Made by a program: the position numbers and the translations under genes
Source: a bacterium
GTDB lineage: Bacteria; Vulcanimicrobiota; Xenobia; Xenobiales; JADMJV01
Direction: 5' to 3'
Assembly (NCBI GenBank): GCA_030149525.1
Contig: JASBRJ010000308.1
Coordinates: 1-44,226 of the forward strand
DNA length: 44,226 nucleotides
Part shown: positions 12,201 to 16,363 of the stretch, piece after piece
Layout of the letters: the number at the start of each line of letters is the position of its first letter
Position numbering within the stretch: position 1 is the stretch's first letter
The notes under the pieces: model-generated
The model's input: the letters and a program-made list of their open reading frames with translations, nothing else
What the model was told of the DNA's origin: nothing
The model's database searches: none

Positions 12201-12256
12201 CCCGCAAGCACGGGCTTTGCAAACTTATCTTTAAAAGAGACTAGTCTTTTTGGCAT
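1..12256 (-). CDS. Giant TpsA-type exoprotein / filamentous haemagglutinin-like adhesin (C-terminus outside window)
   Basis: Large secreted exoprotein of a two-partner secretion (type Vb) system, expected to be exported through the outer membrane by the TpsB encoded just upstream. The ATG at 12256 follows a strong Shine-Dalgarno. The frame stays open to base 2, giving at least 4085 residues; the C-terminus is not seen. Residues 1-33 are a Sec signal peptide ending in AQA. About 34-280 is the TPS/haemagglutination-activity domain, with the hallmark NPNGI at 116-120 in the context NGNVFIINPNGI. A GGFIDTSG motif near 350 and GTWLIDP near 376-382 resemble HMW1/FHA-type adhesins. The rest is Gly/Asn/Asp/Thr/Val-rich beta-helix-like sequence. 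In the half nearest the left edge it becomes a regular ~146-residue repeat array. Adhesin is the likeliest role; a contact-dependent-inhibition toxin cannot be excluded because the C-terminus is missing. Confidence 0.93.
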   Translation of the reverse strand, partial: MPKRLVSFKDKFAKPVLAGALLSSFFGMGVAQANPSGGTVRAGDVNIRNVGPNTLHIEQMTQKAIIDWQKFGIGHGESVRFLQPNQLSAILNRVTGQDPTHILGNMSANGNVFIINPNGILFGPSAVVNVGGLVASTLNISNDDFLNGNFRFTQDQNKALASVVNQGSITITDGGYAVLMAPLVSNEGLIVANLGKVNLMSGESATLNFDGRNLINYNIGHMDTANPGTVVVDRQTVSQLLANVIQDPNLTEAGGLIENADGTVSLVGAAETVLNNGTIRANGTGGKDAGKVVLDSGRLTVVGPEAVIEASGQGEASNGGEIIALSHGTMKLSQGATVEAKGSILGGDGGFIDTSGYGRIILEDYADASASNGDAGTWLIDPEFLAIVSGGGGQLDGDTNVSVADGGQSSSISENFLEGLSGTTNVQLTAGTQITINDLADNQLLLNDNVSLTLTTNTGDILFADPNDSIRVGGTGSLTLDSGRDLYLGTVISAGTGTISLAVDRNIYDGNGAAANVVGDILSFDARDGDVLVSANSTYPSAGSPAGGLDISGFSQSNPRVLNLTTDNSSDITLDIVGGANGQPAVAGSLTVQDIGSTVRVASSDLRTASPSTGTGVGTTVNITDQSNVELNGLQAATVSVNSSGNINGGAAATDLSADSATLVGDQIGNSSTLNTSVTTLDVQGRNNNSQINFTTAGTTGLTVRSNNSRVNIDGNDVTVANANLESALEALDPNFDRPPGVTNAFSTFDFNNAAINLTFIESQNRTFEMDGVTANSFSLQTGGSILDTLTAGQQIQADTISLSAGERIGTFTYNKDGVTPATAIEPITVNNTAGTGGAVSLSVQAGGPVNIVHAQDPNTNFVQFASDDVATPPAEANLLNVQDSAGDSFSSLSFTRSNAGDIVVGQLGSAANPLSSASLQTTNGSILNSTVVFDENDTNIFSQTLNMVALGGSVGTAGDPIEVDVREITGRGDNGFFVTSAGELEVFGLTTDGSADAFIGAANGSLTFTAAGNVITSTAITDTNGEQNTDGYDVAMDITLTTGDLNVDGISIDGNGGVNDAANGRALVKLTAQNGSIISDGGTDITVGADTDVQLTATGGVGTRAARLGVVSTTNSPGELSVDAGNNVGLNVTAGDFDSATVKHNNADVLMTGTSGVIDTAGPGLDITGTGNVSTINYENRTAGNTVDSVVANGTNINIKVAGNLTEDGDAAADITANGGDVSVNATGNLVVDATSGMGGTVDLQSVGGNATVDAVGFLQLDDTNAGTSVTGNLTLNVPGGVITNIGSLTAGGTAAFNLGGGAQVTQFPNDAAVDLKAGSLTITSTGAMSQVLLDTDVDSIAINDQAVGAGSGVYDLDNIDGLNSVTVQSRNTAFDIITNNNGGNVAYDGTNLSTATAGMDVGTFSLTEVAGDINVNTTTLNNSRMTDVNITTTGSDIVGGGVLTTLGNATFTSGDDIFNLLTDVDKTLTLIAVDEISFTDTNSNGPSNLIVRVQNGSDVSGSWDAGQSTMTFDSGTDRLLITDNGMANTNVTFETQTGDISLDYADVGDCAAGDSNTLTLIASDNAAGNITDEGDPGTTSFPRGGNANIDLAGENVILLAHGNIGTAGDNLETEVCDTITARSDTGGVFLTETSTIEHLIIDVDNSDYSLTFDEFGPGGNVTVSYAVDATTVGVNDLTFSKSASGTDFTLIERNTGRTVDIKSDIDVSGGADGTDDEFVRIISGGSITNTSGSTITAKNADLITQTGSMGSAANPIFMSVEDICVSANGLDTSGFIQNTSPIRNLFLSVNQGNATAGGDVTVLWDQDGVAAGFQAGGVRIANNRLDTVSDLIGTAGTVDEAQVYVVNGAFTLDGTFNTDPNGNNDTFARQNNTLAAGSGGNVEIGTYTAVSAGPDPFNLSPLLEVQARGDDGGILMATGGAGIDLTNGGTNTEQGTITLVAEGTNIGTNAAPIQVISQAGANMTRVNAYTENQGATAGEGDIFINATNDVEYRQVVSGTDLSFVAPFHDNGGAGFVPGGVTPPTLATPGTAPPTPPREGDVVLTGTGEICATDIRAGANSNVNITSTGAGDILIGTVAATNGTVTVENQNGNIDEKNDDTNGNVFAKEFVGITRNGRIGNTSAVKADALREALDLVVLESSIYVGRDNTGAGEALGAVTGTGGNVYLRNIGNIIYNDVEVENSAGNGEVYLVSEGVTTAGSVIVGETTDVSALIETRNGSGMLVGNVQAKGNRAALKSADFIRADAKNLSDANFASQGRVQADEVLLLSNGAIGTTSAPINLFASSAGGTTIFAASTNNGTPVAQGDINIRGGSAIFATDLRVGSVTETICLFTETGVVDANNVCIDVENGDLDIDNDITRINGNIFLEASSDVFIGAEINNDASNNADVGIEATTGNIVQDNGAVTVTSDDDLALKAGGTIGVGGTGALRIDVDNGLAAQSGGDLNLDSRGTGTVQVQNNVPLKTGNVDGITSGGALDVVTAGELEVGATITATNDICLDVGGILDVNQNVTSITGNVALESDGNMELGNGSTGVVRSGSGQTISVISGGNVVDNNDTANNLDSQGGTVVMSVQDRIGLDGENGTANDIEVTTANLAAQAGLNGGNNDDINIRDIDNAGLTLVSRTITNKAGGMVTVTGVTGNRDICIDVTGGNINIDESIVATDDVALRTSTGNITVGAGKVVSAGDDVSVEITTGNLVDSNGAGAVAINAGDSLILSVGGNVTGDGTGTVAGSTNMFEFNADVLAAQSTGAGSMDLLDRDANLTIANRSTRKGGVAVDGVSLAGDFCLELTGNLDVDDDVTSTNGNVAILASGNITVGDNAGGTNAANTESISANNGTVSLEAGGSINDDNNTSNGGPASVSANVTVLEANGIGAASDDLSLATTTLAAQGGTGSVFVQDTTGSLTIGSVNTLKGNDTITGVDADDDVCIEVVQGSLVLDEAVNAGEGTAAGNSFVALKARDDINFNNENNRVTADDKVSLESTTGGITNILSDGTVDLQTRNANGQVVISVDDAVASAAAPLQIQTDLFAARTTNAASNGVFVDDLTGNLTVTQLTLEKGGGNITGVQTAGSVCLDVVAGGGNLIVDRAVRGGNEVFLSAEGDIVNSIAVGENIEATGATGRVILDAGDEITDDTDGNGEIVGNTVVLDSVNGIGDEAGTVDVEVQAANLAAVSRTAGDVNLDENGAGLTNVVAANYTDKDGGAQTVTGITAATDICLDTTGALTVNESIVSGTAAGGTGVVEIRASGTVTVGDGDVNVEQIRTTDANQSVIIETTSGDIVDSNGNGNAAVVALGGDVILNAAGSVGDAQFNAGAAATGSAFEIDTDDLAARAGTGDINIVDLDSNSDGLDIEALSYTNKAGGTTNVNGVTAGQDICLDVVNGNLDVNQVVTATNGSVALKTRTGDINLNGADVTAATANQTVSVESADDINDTVDGTGSIVATNVVLDAVNGIGDNVTAGDDDLEVRAANLAAISRTSGDVNIEVTNPAGTDVTIAQLSTLKDGDTVTGVDAAGAVCIDVADNLQVSESVTARNGQAYLDATGNITVGNGNADQVTSNTRVVLEAGGNIVDNNGANTAAAVALGGDVILNAGGSVGDAQFNPMAAATGSPVEIDADDLAARAGTGDVNVVDIDSNSDGLDIEALSYTNKAGGTTNVNGVTAGQDICLDVVNDALDVNVAVTATNGSIAMRTRDTDNDSDGNINLNAVDVTAGAAGQTISLEAADQITDSNVAAGSLIADNVVLLADTGIGNASAINLDATNVAAQTLTSGSIDLRDGSLSNTNAGFVSSNLFTLKTGTRVDGINSNDICIDVTGDLVVDRNIVSRGDVAIRTTGNIQLGDTVGVDRGVIVAGTGADNAVGGGDDVTGTVSVEATGNITDGNGNSTTDGDGDGFADGANIIALGGTGVSGGNVVLRAGGGVGSDATGGAEDAIEIDTLVAAAVAGTGDVNLSEQDIVTNDGLTIGQVTTIKGLTTVVGLDGATEVCVDVAAGDLRVNENVTARNGDAHLETAGNITVGNGNADQVTSNTRVVLEAGGNIVDNNGANTAAAVALGGDVILNAGGSVGDAQFNAGAAATGS
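1222..1645 (-). repeat. Near-identical DNA repeat in tpsA, copy 2
   Basis: Bases 1222-1515 match 2092-2385 with few differences at an offset of 870 bp (290 codons, two protein repeats). Bases 1409-1645 match 1-235. The segment covers one cysteine motif (1238) and the beta-strand stretch that follows. Confidence 0.8.
2092..2385 (-). repeat. Near-identical DNA repeat in tpsA, copy 3
   Basis: About 290 bp similar to 1222-1515. It contains the cysteine motif at 2108 and the same downstream codons as copies 1 and 2. Similarity falls off on both sides. Confidence 0.75.
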
Positions 12257-12260
12257 TTAT

Positions 12261-12270
12261 CTTCTCCCCT
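12261..12270 (-). promoter_or_regulatory. Ribosome binding site of tpsA
   Basis: On the minus strand this reads AGGGGAGAAG, four bases before the ATG at 12256. It overlaps the tpsB stop codon (12269-12271), so the two genes are tightly linked and probably translationally coupled. Confidence 0.8.
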
Positions 12271-13819
12271 AGAAGGTCTTACTGAAGGTTAGGTAGGTTA
12301 CCGGGTCTTTTCCGACCCGACGAGTGATGGCGTTGCTCCCTAAAGCCCAGCCGACGTCGGCACGAATGAACGTGTCCTGCGGAAGATTGAGACGAACGCC
12401 AACTCCGGCGCCTGTGAGCGCGACATTAGGGATCTCTCCCGGAGCCGGTTGCTTAAGATAAGCAGTGCCGTGGTCGATAAAGGCGGCCAACTGAAGAAGA
12501 TTATGATCTTCTCCATCGATGGGCTGCCAGCGAAGCTCTGCACTGGCATTGAAGCCGGCGTCCCCAAGGTAGGCAGCCTGAGTATAGCCTCGCACCGAGT
12601 CTATTCCGCCCAGAGCGAATTGCTCGGCGGTTGGAAGAATGCGTGTTGCATATTGATGACTCACGCGACCGATGGCGAACCAGTTCTTGTTGAAAGAGTG
12701 AATGCGAGCCAGGTCCAGATTCCATTTGTGAAAGCCGCCGCCGGCCTGACGACTCGAAAGCGGGTCGTTGGCGTTCATGCCTCCGAAGCCGGTCCCCAGA
12801 TCCTGGGTCATCCGAGCGTTAAAGTAGTTGCGTCCGTGCTTGTCGGCCCAGTCGGTAGAAACTCCGAGAACCAGCTCACGAAGGTGGTCACGCGAGATGG
12901 TCTGGTCAAGAATCAGGTCTTCGATGTTCTGATAAAGGAAACCGCCGGTGAAATCCAGGTTCCAGTCAGGCGTGCGAACGACCGGGTGATTGATAAAGAG
13001 ACCGGCAACGATGGCCTCGCCTCGAATATCCAGAATCTCCAGTTCGCGGCCCACGCCATAAGCAGCATTGGAGAGCAAGAGGCTAGCTTTGGTACCGCTG
13101 TTGGAAATGGGGACAGAGTAGGTGAGATTTCCGAGAGTGACACCTTTTGATGCCAAACTGCGGAGACCACGCAAGGTCAGCCTGTCTCCATTACCAGACA
13201 GGTTTCCGAAGTCCAGGGTTGCGCCGATTCGATCCCTTCCAGTGAAGCGCGAACCGAAGTTATTGTAGTCCACGCTGAAGTGGGTTGGATTCTCATCCAC
13301 TACGTCAAGGGTAAGATCCACCGTATTAGCTTCATCGGACGCCTCCACGATGGAGGAGACCTCTAAATCCGGGAACTCATTCAGCAAGAGGAGTTGACGC
13401 TGAACCACATCCCTCTCGGGAAACTCTTGGGCTCTTACAGGCTCCAGCCACCAATCGAGAAATTCCGTGCTGTAATACTCGTTGCCCTGAACGGTCACCT
13501 TGCCAAGCTTACTCTCGACGATCTTGAAACGGACCACTCCGTCACTGATGTCCTGCGTGGGAAGCGCCGCGCGAATGGTAAAATAACCCTCTTTACGATA
13601 GAGGTCGGTGAGCCGGTCGGCGGCCCCCTTAAGCTGGTCGAAAGTAAGGCTTTGCCCCTTCAGATCCGACAGTGCGCCTTGCAGCGCTTCTTGTGAGAGA
13701 CGAGTATTACCCTCGATCTCAAATTCTTCAACAGTAACCTGCCCCTGAGCAAAACAAACTCCGGCAAGAAAAAGCGACAGCAGAAGCGTCCCCACGCTCC
13801 GTTGCAACCCACTCCCCAT
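12269..13819 (-). CDS. TpsB/FhaC-family outer-membrane transporter
   Basis: Outer-membrane beta-barrel that recognises the TPS domain of its partner in the periplasm and exports it. The 516-residue protein starts with a signal peptide (about 1-25, cut after CFAQ or nearby). POTRA domain 1 spans about 27-101 (opening VTVEEFEIEGNTRL) and POTRA 2 about 103-176. A beta-barrel follows from about 177 to the terminal Phe516, as usual for Omp85-superfamily proteins. The lid-loop signature VRGY is at 409-412, followed by LGDAG. I chose the ATG at 13819 over a GTG at 13831 because an AAGGTGG Shine-Dalgarno (13828-13834) overlaps the GTG. The gene ends 12 bp before tpsA, so tpsB-tpsA form one operon. 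Length is near the usual 550-580 residues, slightly short. Confidence 0.93.
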   Translation of the reverse strand: MGSGLQRSVGTLLLSLFLAGVCFAQGQVTVEEFEIEGNTRLSQEALQGALSDLKGQSLTFDQLKGAADRLTDLYRKEGYFTIRAALPTQDISDGVVRFKIVESKLGKVTVQGNEYYSTEFLDWWLEPVRAQEFPERDVVQRQLLLLNEFPDLEVSSIVEASDEANTVDLTLDVVDENPTHFSVDYNNFGSRFTGRDRIGATLDFGNLSGNGDRLTLRGLRSLASKGVTLGNLTYSVPISNSGTKASLLLSNAAYGVGRELEILDIRGEAIVAGLFINHPVVRTPDWNLDFTGGFLYQNIEDLILDQTISRDHLRELVLGVSTDWADKHGRNYFNARMTQDLGTGFGGMNANDPLSSRQAGGGFHKWNLDLARIHSFNKNWFAIGRVSHQYATRILPTAEQFALGGIDSVRGYTQAAYLGDAGFNASAELRWQPIDGEDHNLLQLAAFIDHGTAYLKQPAPGEIPNVALTGAGVGVRLNLPQDTFIRADVGWALGSNAITRRVGKDPVTYLTFSKTF

Positions 13820-13827
13820 TCTTATAT

Positions 13828-13834
13828 CCACCTT
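13828..13834 (-). promoter_or_regulatory. Ribosome binding site of tpsB
   Basis: AAGGTGG on the minus strand, 8 bases upstream of the ATG at 13819. It decides the start codon, because the alternative GTG at 13831 lies within it. Confidence 0.65.
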
Positions 13835-14062
13835 ATGTTATTCCACCAGCCCTAGAAACTGTTGGATTATCGTTTCGAAAATCGGTTCGCATTGCAAAAA
13901 AACGAACCAACTCTTTTTTCGTGTCCCGCAATTTGGACATCATTACTTATATCATAAGAACCTTGGTGCCCTTCTAGTACAAAGATACTAAGCCGATAAA
14001 GTCAAAAATCTAGCAGTAACAAACTTGAAGAATGAAGAAAGCTTCGCTCAGGTAAGTCGGGA
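13835..14062. promoter_or_regulatory. Divergent intergenic region between tpsB and the response regulator
   Basis: AT-rich region that should hold promoters for both tpsBA (-) and the response regulator (+). Visible elements: an inverted repeat GGTTCG (13884-13889) / CGAACC (13903-13908) with a 13-base A-rich loop, and a short palindrome CTTAT-atc-ATAAG (13946-13958). A weak minus-strand promoter candidate is TTGACT (14000-14005) and TGTACT (13976-13981) with an 18-base spacer. None of these is certain. Confidence 0.3.
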
Positions 14063-14479
14063 TTGCCTTCTGTATCAAAAATACTTCTCGTTGAGGACAA
14101 CCCACTCGATCAAAAGCTCTTTTTGACCATGGCCAAGAAGAAGCAGTATTGGGTGGGGGAAGTTCGTGTGGCCGAAAACGGAAAACAGGCCCTTGAGATG
14201 CTCCGAGCCGCGGAAACCACCGGTTGGCTCCCTGAATTGGTCGTGGTCGATCTGACTATGCCGGAGATGGACGGCCTGGAGTTCCTGCAGATATGCCGAA
14301 CGGACTCGCTCCTGTGCAACCTCCCCATTCTGATTCTCACCTCGTCGGATCGCCCTCAAGACATGCTGGACTCGTATTCCCGCCGGGCCGATGGATTCCT
14401 GAGGAAGCCCGACGGCATCACTGGAATGGAAGAACTGTTTCGGCAGCTTCGGAAGGTTTGGAAAGAAACCCGAAAATAG
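14063..14479 (+). CDS. Single-domain response regulator (CheY/Rcp1-like)
   Basis: Stand-alone phospho-receiver domain of 138 residues with no output domain; it would act by binding a partner protein. Visible features: acidic pair E11-D12 in LLVEDNP, phospho-acceptor D63 in VVVDLTMPEMDG, switch T93 in ILTSS, and K115 in FLRKPDG. The insertion between helix 2 and strand 3 and the overall length resemble Rcp1-type regulators that pair with phytochrome-like or hybrid kinases. The start is a TTG at 14063, giving MPSVSKILLVED; no ATG lies in a suitable place. It is divergent from tpsBA and ends in a terminator-like hairpin. No kinase is adjacent; a receiver protein is cut at the right edge of the window, but any link is unknown. 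Confidence 0.88.
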   Translation: MPSVSKILLVEDNPLDQKLFLTMAKKKQYWVGEVRVAENGKQALEMLRAAETTGWLPELVVVDLTMPEMDGLEFLQICRTDSLLCNLPILILTSSDRPQDMLDSYSRRADGFLRKPDGITGMEELFRQLRKVWKETRK

Positions 14480-14508
14480 AAAAAGCCCCGCAGTTGCGAG
14501 GCTCTTTC
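14480..14508. terminator. Hairpin between convergent genes (probable bidirectional terminator)
   Basis: AAAGCCCCGC and GCGAGGCTCTTT can pair across an AGTT loop, with one mismatch and one bulge. Flanking A and T runs serve both directions. It lies between the end of the response regulator (14479) and the end of the minus-strand gene at 14528. Confidence 0.65.
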
Positions 14509-14527
14509 CATTGTCTGAAACTTTAAC

Positions 14528-15079
14528 TTAGCGGTTGTAAACCTGGTGAGGAATCGGCTCTGCTTTAACTGCGTCTACCGGGTCCCATACCATCATCTTG
14601 ATGTCAAAGTTGTCTTTGGCTTCACACTCGATCTTGACAATGAGTCTCTCGTAATCATTGCCGTCTTGAGGGATGCTGTACTTGTGGTCAACGCGTACAC
14701 GCTCTTGAGTTCCGAGAAGCTTCATGTCAGGTGTGTAGAACGAAACACGAAGACGTTCGGGAATCATGGTCGTGTGGTTGTCGAGCATGGGAAGCACGTC
14801 TGCTACGCCGGTGCGAAGGTGGTCGAGCTCATACTCAATCCTTGAAGATTCAATAGCCCAGTACTTTCCGTTGGCTGCGTCGAAAGTGACATAGCTCTGA
14901 GGGTACATGAAGAAGTTTGAAGTCTTCGACGGGTATTGAAACAGACGATAGCTGTAAGTTCCGTGTTCGGTGTTGGAAGTTACCACTCCACGGTCCTCTT
15001 CGGCCGCCGCAGGTTGAGAGCCCCACAGACCGATCACGAGCGCAGCGGCCACTAGAGTCAGAAATGACCTTAATCTCAT
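14528..15079 (-). CDS. Secreted or periplasmic protein of unknown function
   Basis: 183-residue exported protein that I do not recognise. The ATG at 15079 (MRLRSFLTL...) has an AGGAG seven bases upstream, which supports it over an upstream in-frame start. A signal peptide of about 26 residues ends in PAAA, before EEDRG. The mature part is rich in aromatic and charged residues and looks like one compact mixed alpha/beta or beta domain without membrane segments. It contains a single cysteine (IECEAKD), so no disulphide inside the chain is expected. The gene stands alone between the terminator at 14480-14508 and a 288-bp non-coding stretch, so it probably has its own promoter there. Confidence 0.75.
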   Translation of the reverse strand: MRLRSFLTLVAAALVIGLWGSQPAAAEEDRGVVTSNTEHGTYSYRLFQYPSKTSNFFMYPQSYVTFDAANGKYWAIESSRIEYELDHLRTGVADVLPMLDNHTTMIPERLRVSFYTPDMKLLGTQERVRVDHKYSIPQDGNDYERLIVKIECEAKDNFDIKMMVWDPVDAVKAEPIPHQVYNR

Positions 15080-15367
15080 TCGGGTCTTCTCCTTTGGTTT
15101 TATCAAGCTCAAGAATCGGAAGTGCCCCTCCCGTCCCTTGGCATGGTGAACTGAATGTCACCGTGTGAGAGACCGTTTTCCACAGGTCGATCCTGTTTCC
15201 TCCATGCTTTTTCTAGGGAACAGACCGAGAAGAAACCGTTGGTTCGCCAAATGTTTGCACCCGAATAGAGAAGTGGTGGGTGCAAGCCGATTGCGGTGCT
15301 ACGAAGTGGCAGGTCGGGAGTTCTGGGGGGAAATGATGAGGGCAAGACTTTTGAGAATTGCTCTAAG
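15080..15367. other. Intergenic region with an 8-bp inverted repeat
   Basis: No convincing gene. It should hold the promoter of the secreted protein starting at 15079. A perfect inverted repeat TTGCACCC (15255-15262) / GGGTGCAA (15278-15285) is separated by 15 bases and has no T run, so it looks more like an operator than a terminator. A GTG-started 68-codon frame on the plus strand (15165-15371) has no homology I recognise and no good ribosome site, and I do not call it. Confidence 0.4.
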
Positions 15368-16363
15368 TTAGCGTGGAAGTCGCCGGCCACCTCGCCCCAG
15401 AAACTCCTGATCTTCCACGTAGGAAACGATGGTGGCTCCCTCCTGGGCCATTCGTCGAAGAAGCTCGGTGAGTTCCTGATCGGTGCCCTTGAAAAGGAAG
15501 CGAACAAGATTAGCCGTGGTCATGGAAATACTGAGATGATGGACGCTACTCACTTCGTCGAGAACCTTTACAGCTTTACGGAAACCGGACTCAAACTGCA
15601 CCTGCATCATCTTGAAACAGGACAGACTTGCCCGAAGATGGCTGGTGGGGCCGTAAGCGAGAACCCTTCGCGAGGTGAGAACACAGAGATGGCTTGCCAC
15701 CTCGCTGAACTCCCCCAGGCACGGGGCGGTCGCCACTAAAGTGGTCCCTCGCTCCTGAATTCTTGCCAGGACTCCTCGCATGACGGCCTGTTCGTTGCGG
15801 TCGAGCCGATAGAAAGGATCGTCTAGGAAGAGGAGATCAGGATCGGGAATCACCGCTCTCGCCAACGAGAGACGTTTTCGGAGGGCGAAGGAAAGCGATC
15901 CTATCTTCTGAGCCTCTTGGCCACTCAACTCGCAAACTGCGATAGCCGCCGAGATCATGGGCTTTCGGTAATGGGCATCCAGAGAGTAGACATCGGCAAA
16001 GAAGTCCAGATACTCCCAGACCTGGAGTTCTTCATACACCCCCGGAATCTTGGGGACCATGCCGTTCTGGCGACCGGTGGGACGGCCTTGCGGCTTACCT
16101 TTGAAAAGAACCTTACCCTTTTTGGGGGTTTTGAGTCCTGCCAGGCAAGCCAACAACTCACTCTTGCCCGACCCCTGAGGCCCGAAAATAACAAAAATCT
16201 CACCTCGGCCCAAGCTGAGGTGCAGATAATCCGAATCATGAGCTTTCGATCCCACCAGATGCGGAGGGAGAAGCTTTTCTAGAGTTAGGAGTGGTACTGC
16301 CACGACGGCCCACAATTTTCTAGCGAAAGATAATGGAGTCCTGTGGCGCGAGTCCGAGTTCAC
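15368..16363 (-). CDS. Degenerate ABC-type ATPase, no permease nearby
   Basis: ATP-binding subunit-like protein of up to 331 residues, similar in shape to ABC-2/GldA-type ATPases. Walker A is intact: GPQGSGKS at 61-68. Other motifs are altered: the Q-loop position reads VPKIPG (Lys105 where Gln is usual), the signature is LSFAL (157-161) instead of LSGGQ, Walker B is LLFLDDP with Asp182 in place of the catalytic Glu, and the switch-loop His is Pro214 (ATAPCL). The C-terminal ~90 residues resemble the regulatory extension of these ATPases. The GTG start at 16363 overlaps the preceding gene by 44 bp; a TTG near 16315 just after that gene's stop is an alternative. It is third in the sigma/anti-sigma operon. 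It may bind ATP with weak or no turnover; that is inference. Confidence 0.8.
   Translation of the reverse strand: MNSDSRHRTPLSFARKLWAVVAVPLLTLEKLLPPHLVGSKAHDSDYLHLSLGRGEIFVIFGPQGSGKSELLACLAGLKTPKKGKVLFKGKPQGRPTGRQNGMVPKIPGVYEELQVWEYLDFFADVYSLDAHYRKPMISAAIAVCELSGQEAQKIGSLSFALRKRLSLARAVIPDPDLLFLDDPFYRLDRNEQAVMRGVLARIQERGTTLVATAPCLGEFSEVASHLCVLTSRRVLAYGPTSHLRASLSCFKMMQVQFESGFRKAVKVLDEVSSVHHLSISMTTANLVRFLFKGTDQELTELLRRMAQEGATIVSYVEDQEFLGRGGRRLPR

Noticed and set aside
1-12256. Frameshift or pseudogene in tpsA
   Set aside because: The cysteine motifs and TPS-type sequence stay in one frame from 12256 to the left edge; no in-frame stop was found.
14063-14479. Response regulator as part of the tpsBA operon
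   Set aside because: It is on the opposite strand and divergent; any control of tpsBA would be indirect, since it has no DNA-binding domain.
15165-15371. 68-codon plus-strand frame in the intergenic gap
   Set aside because: GTG start without a good ribosome site, no recognisable composition or homology, and it ends across the ABC gene's stop.
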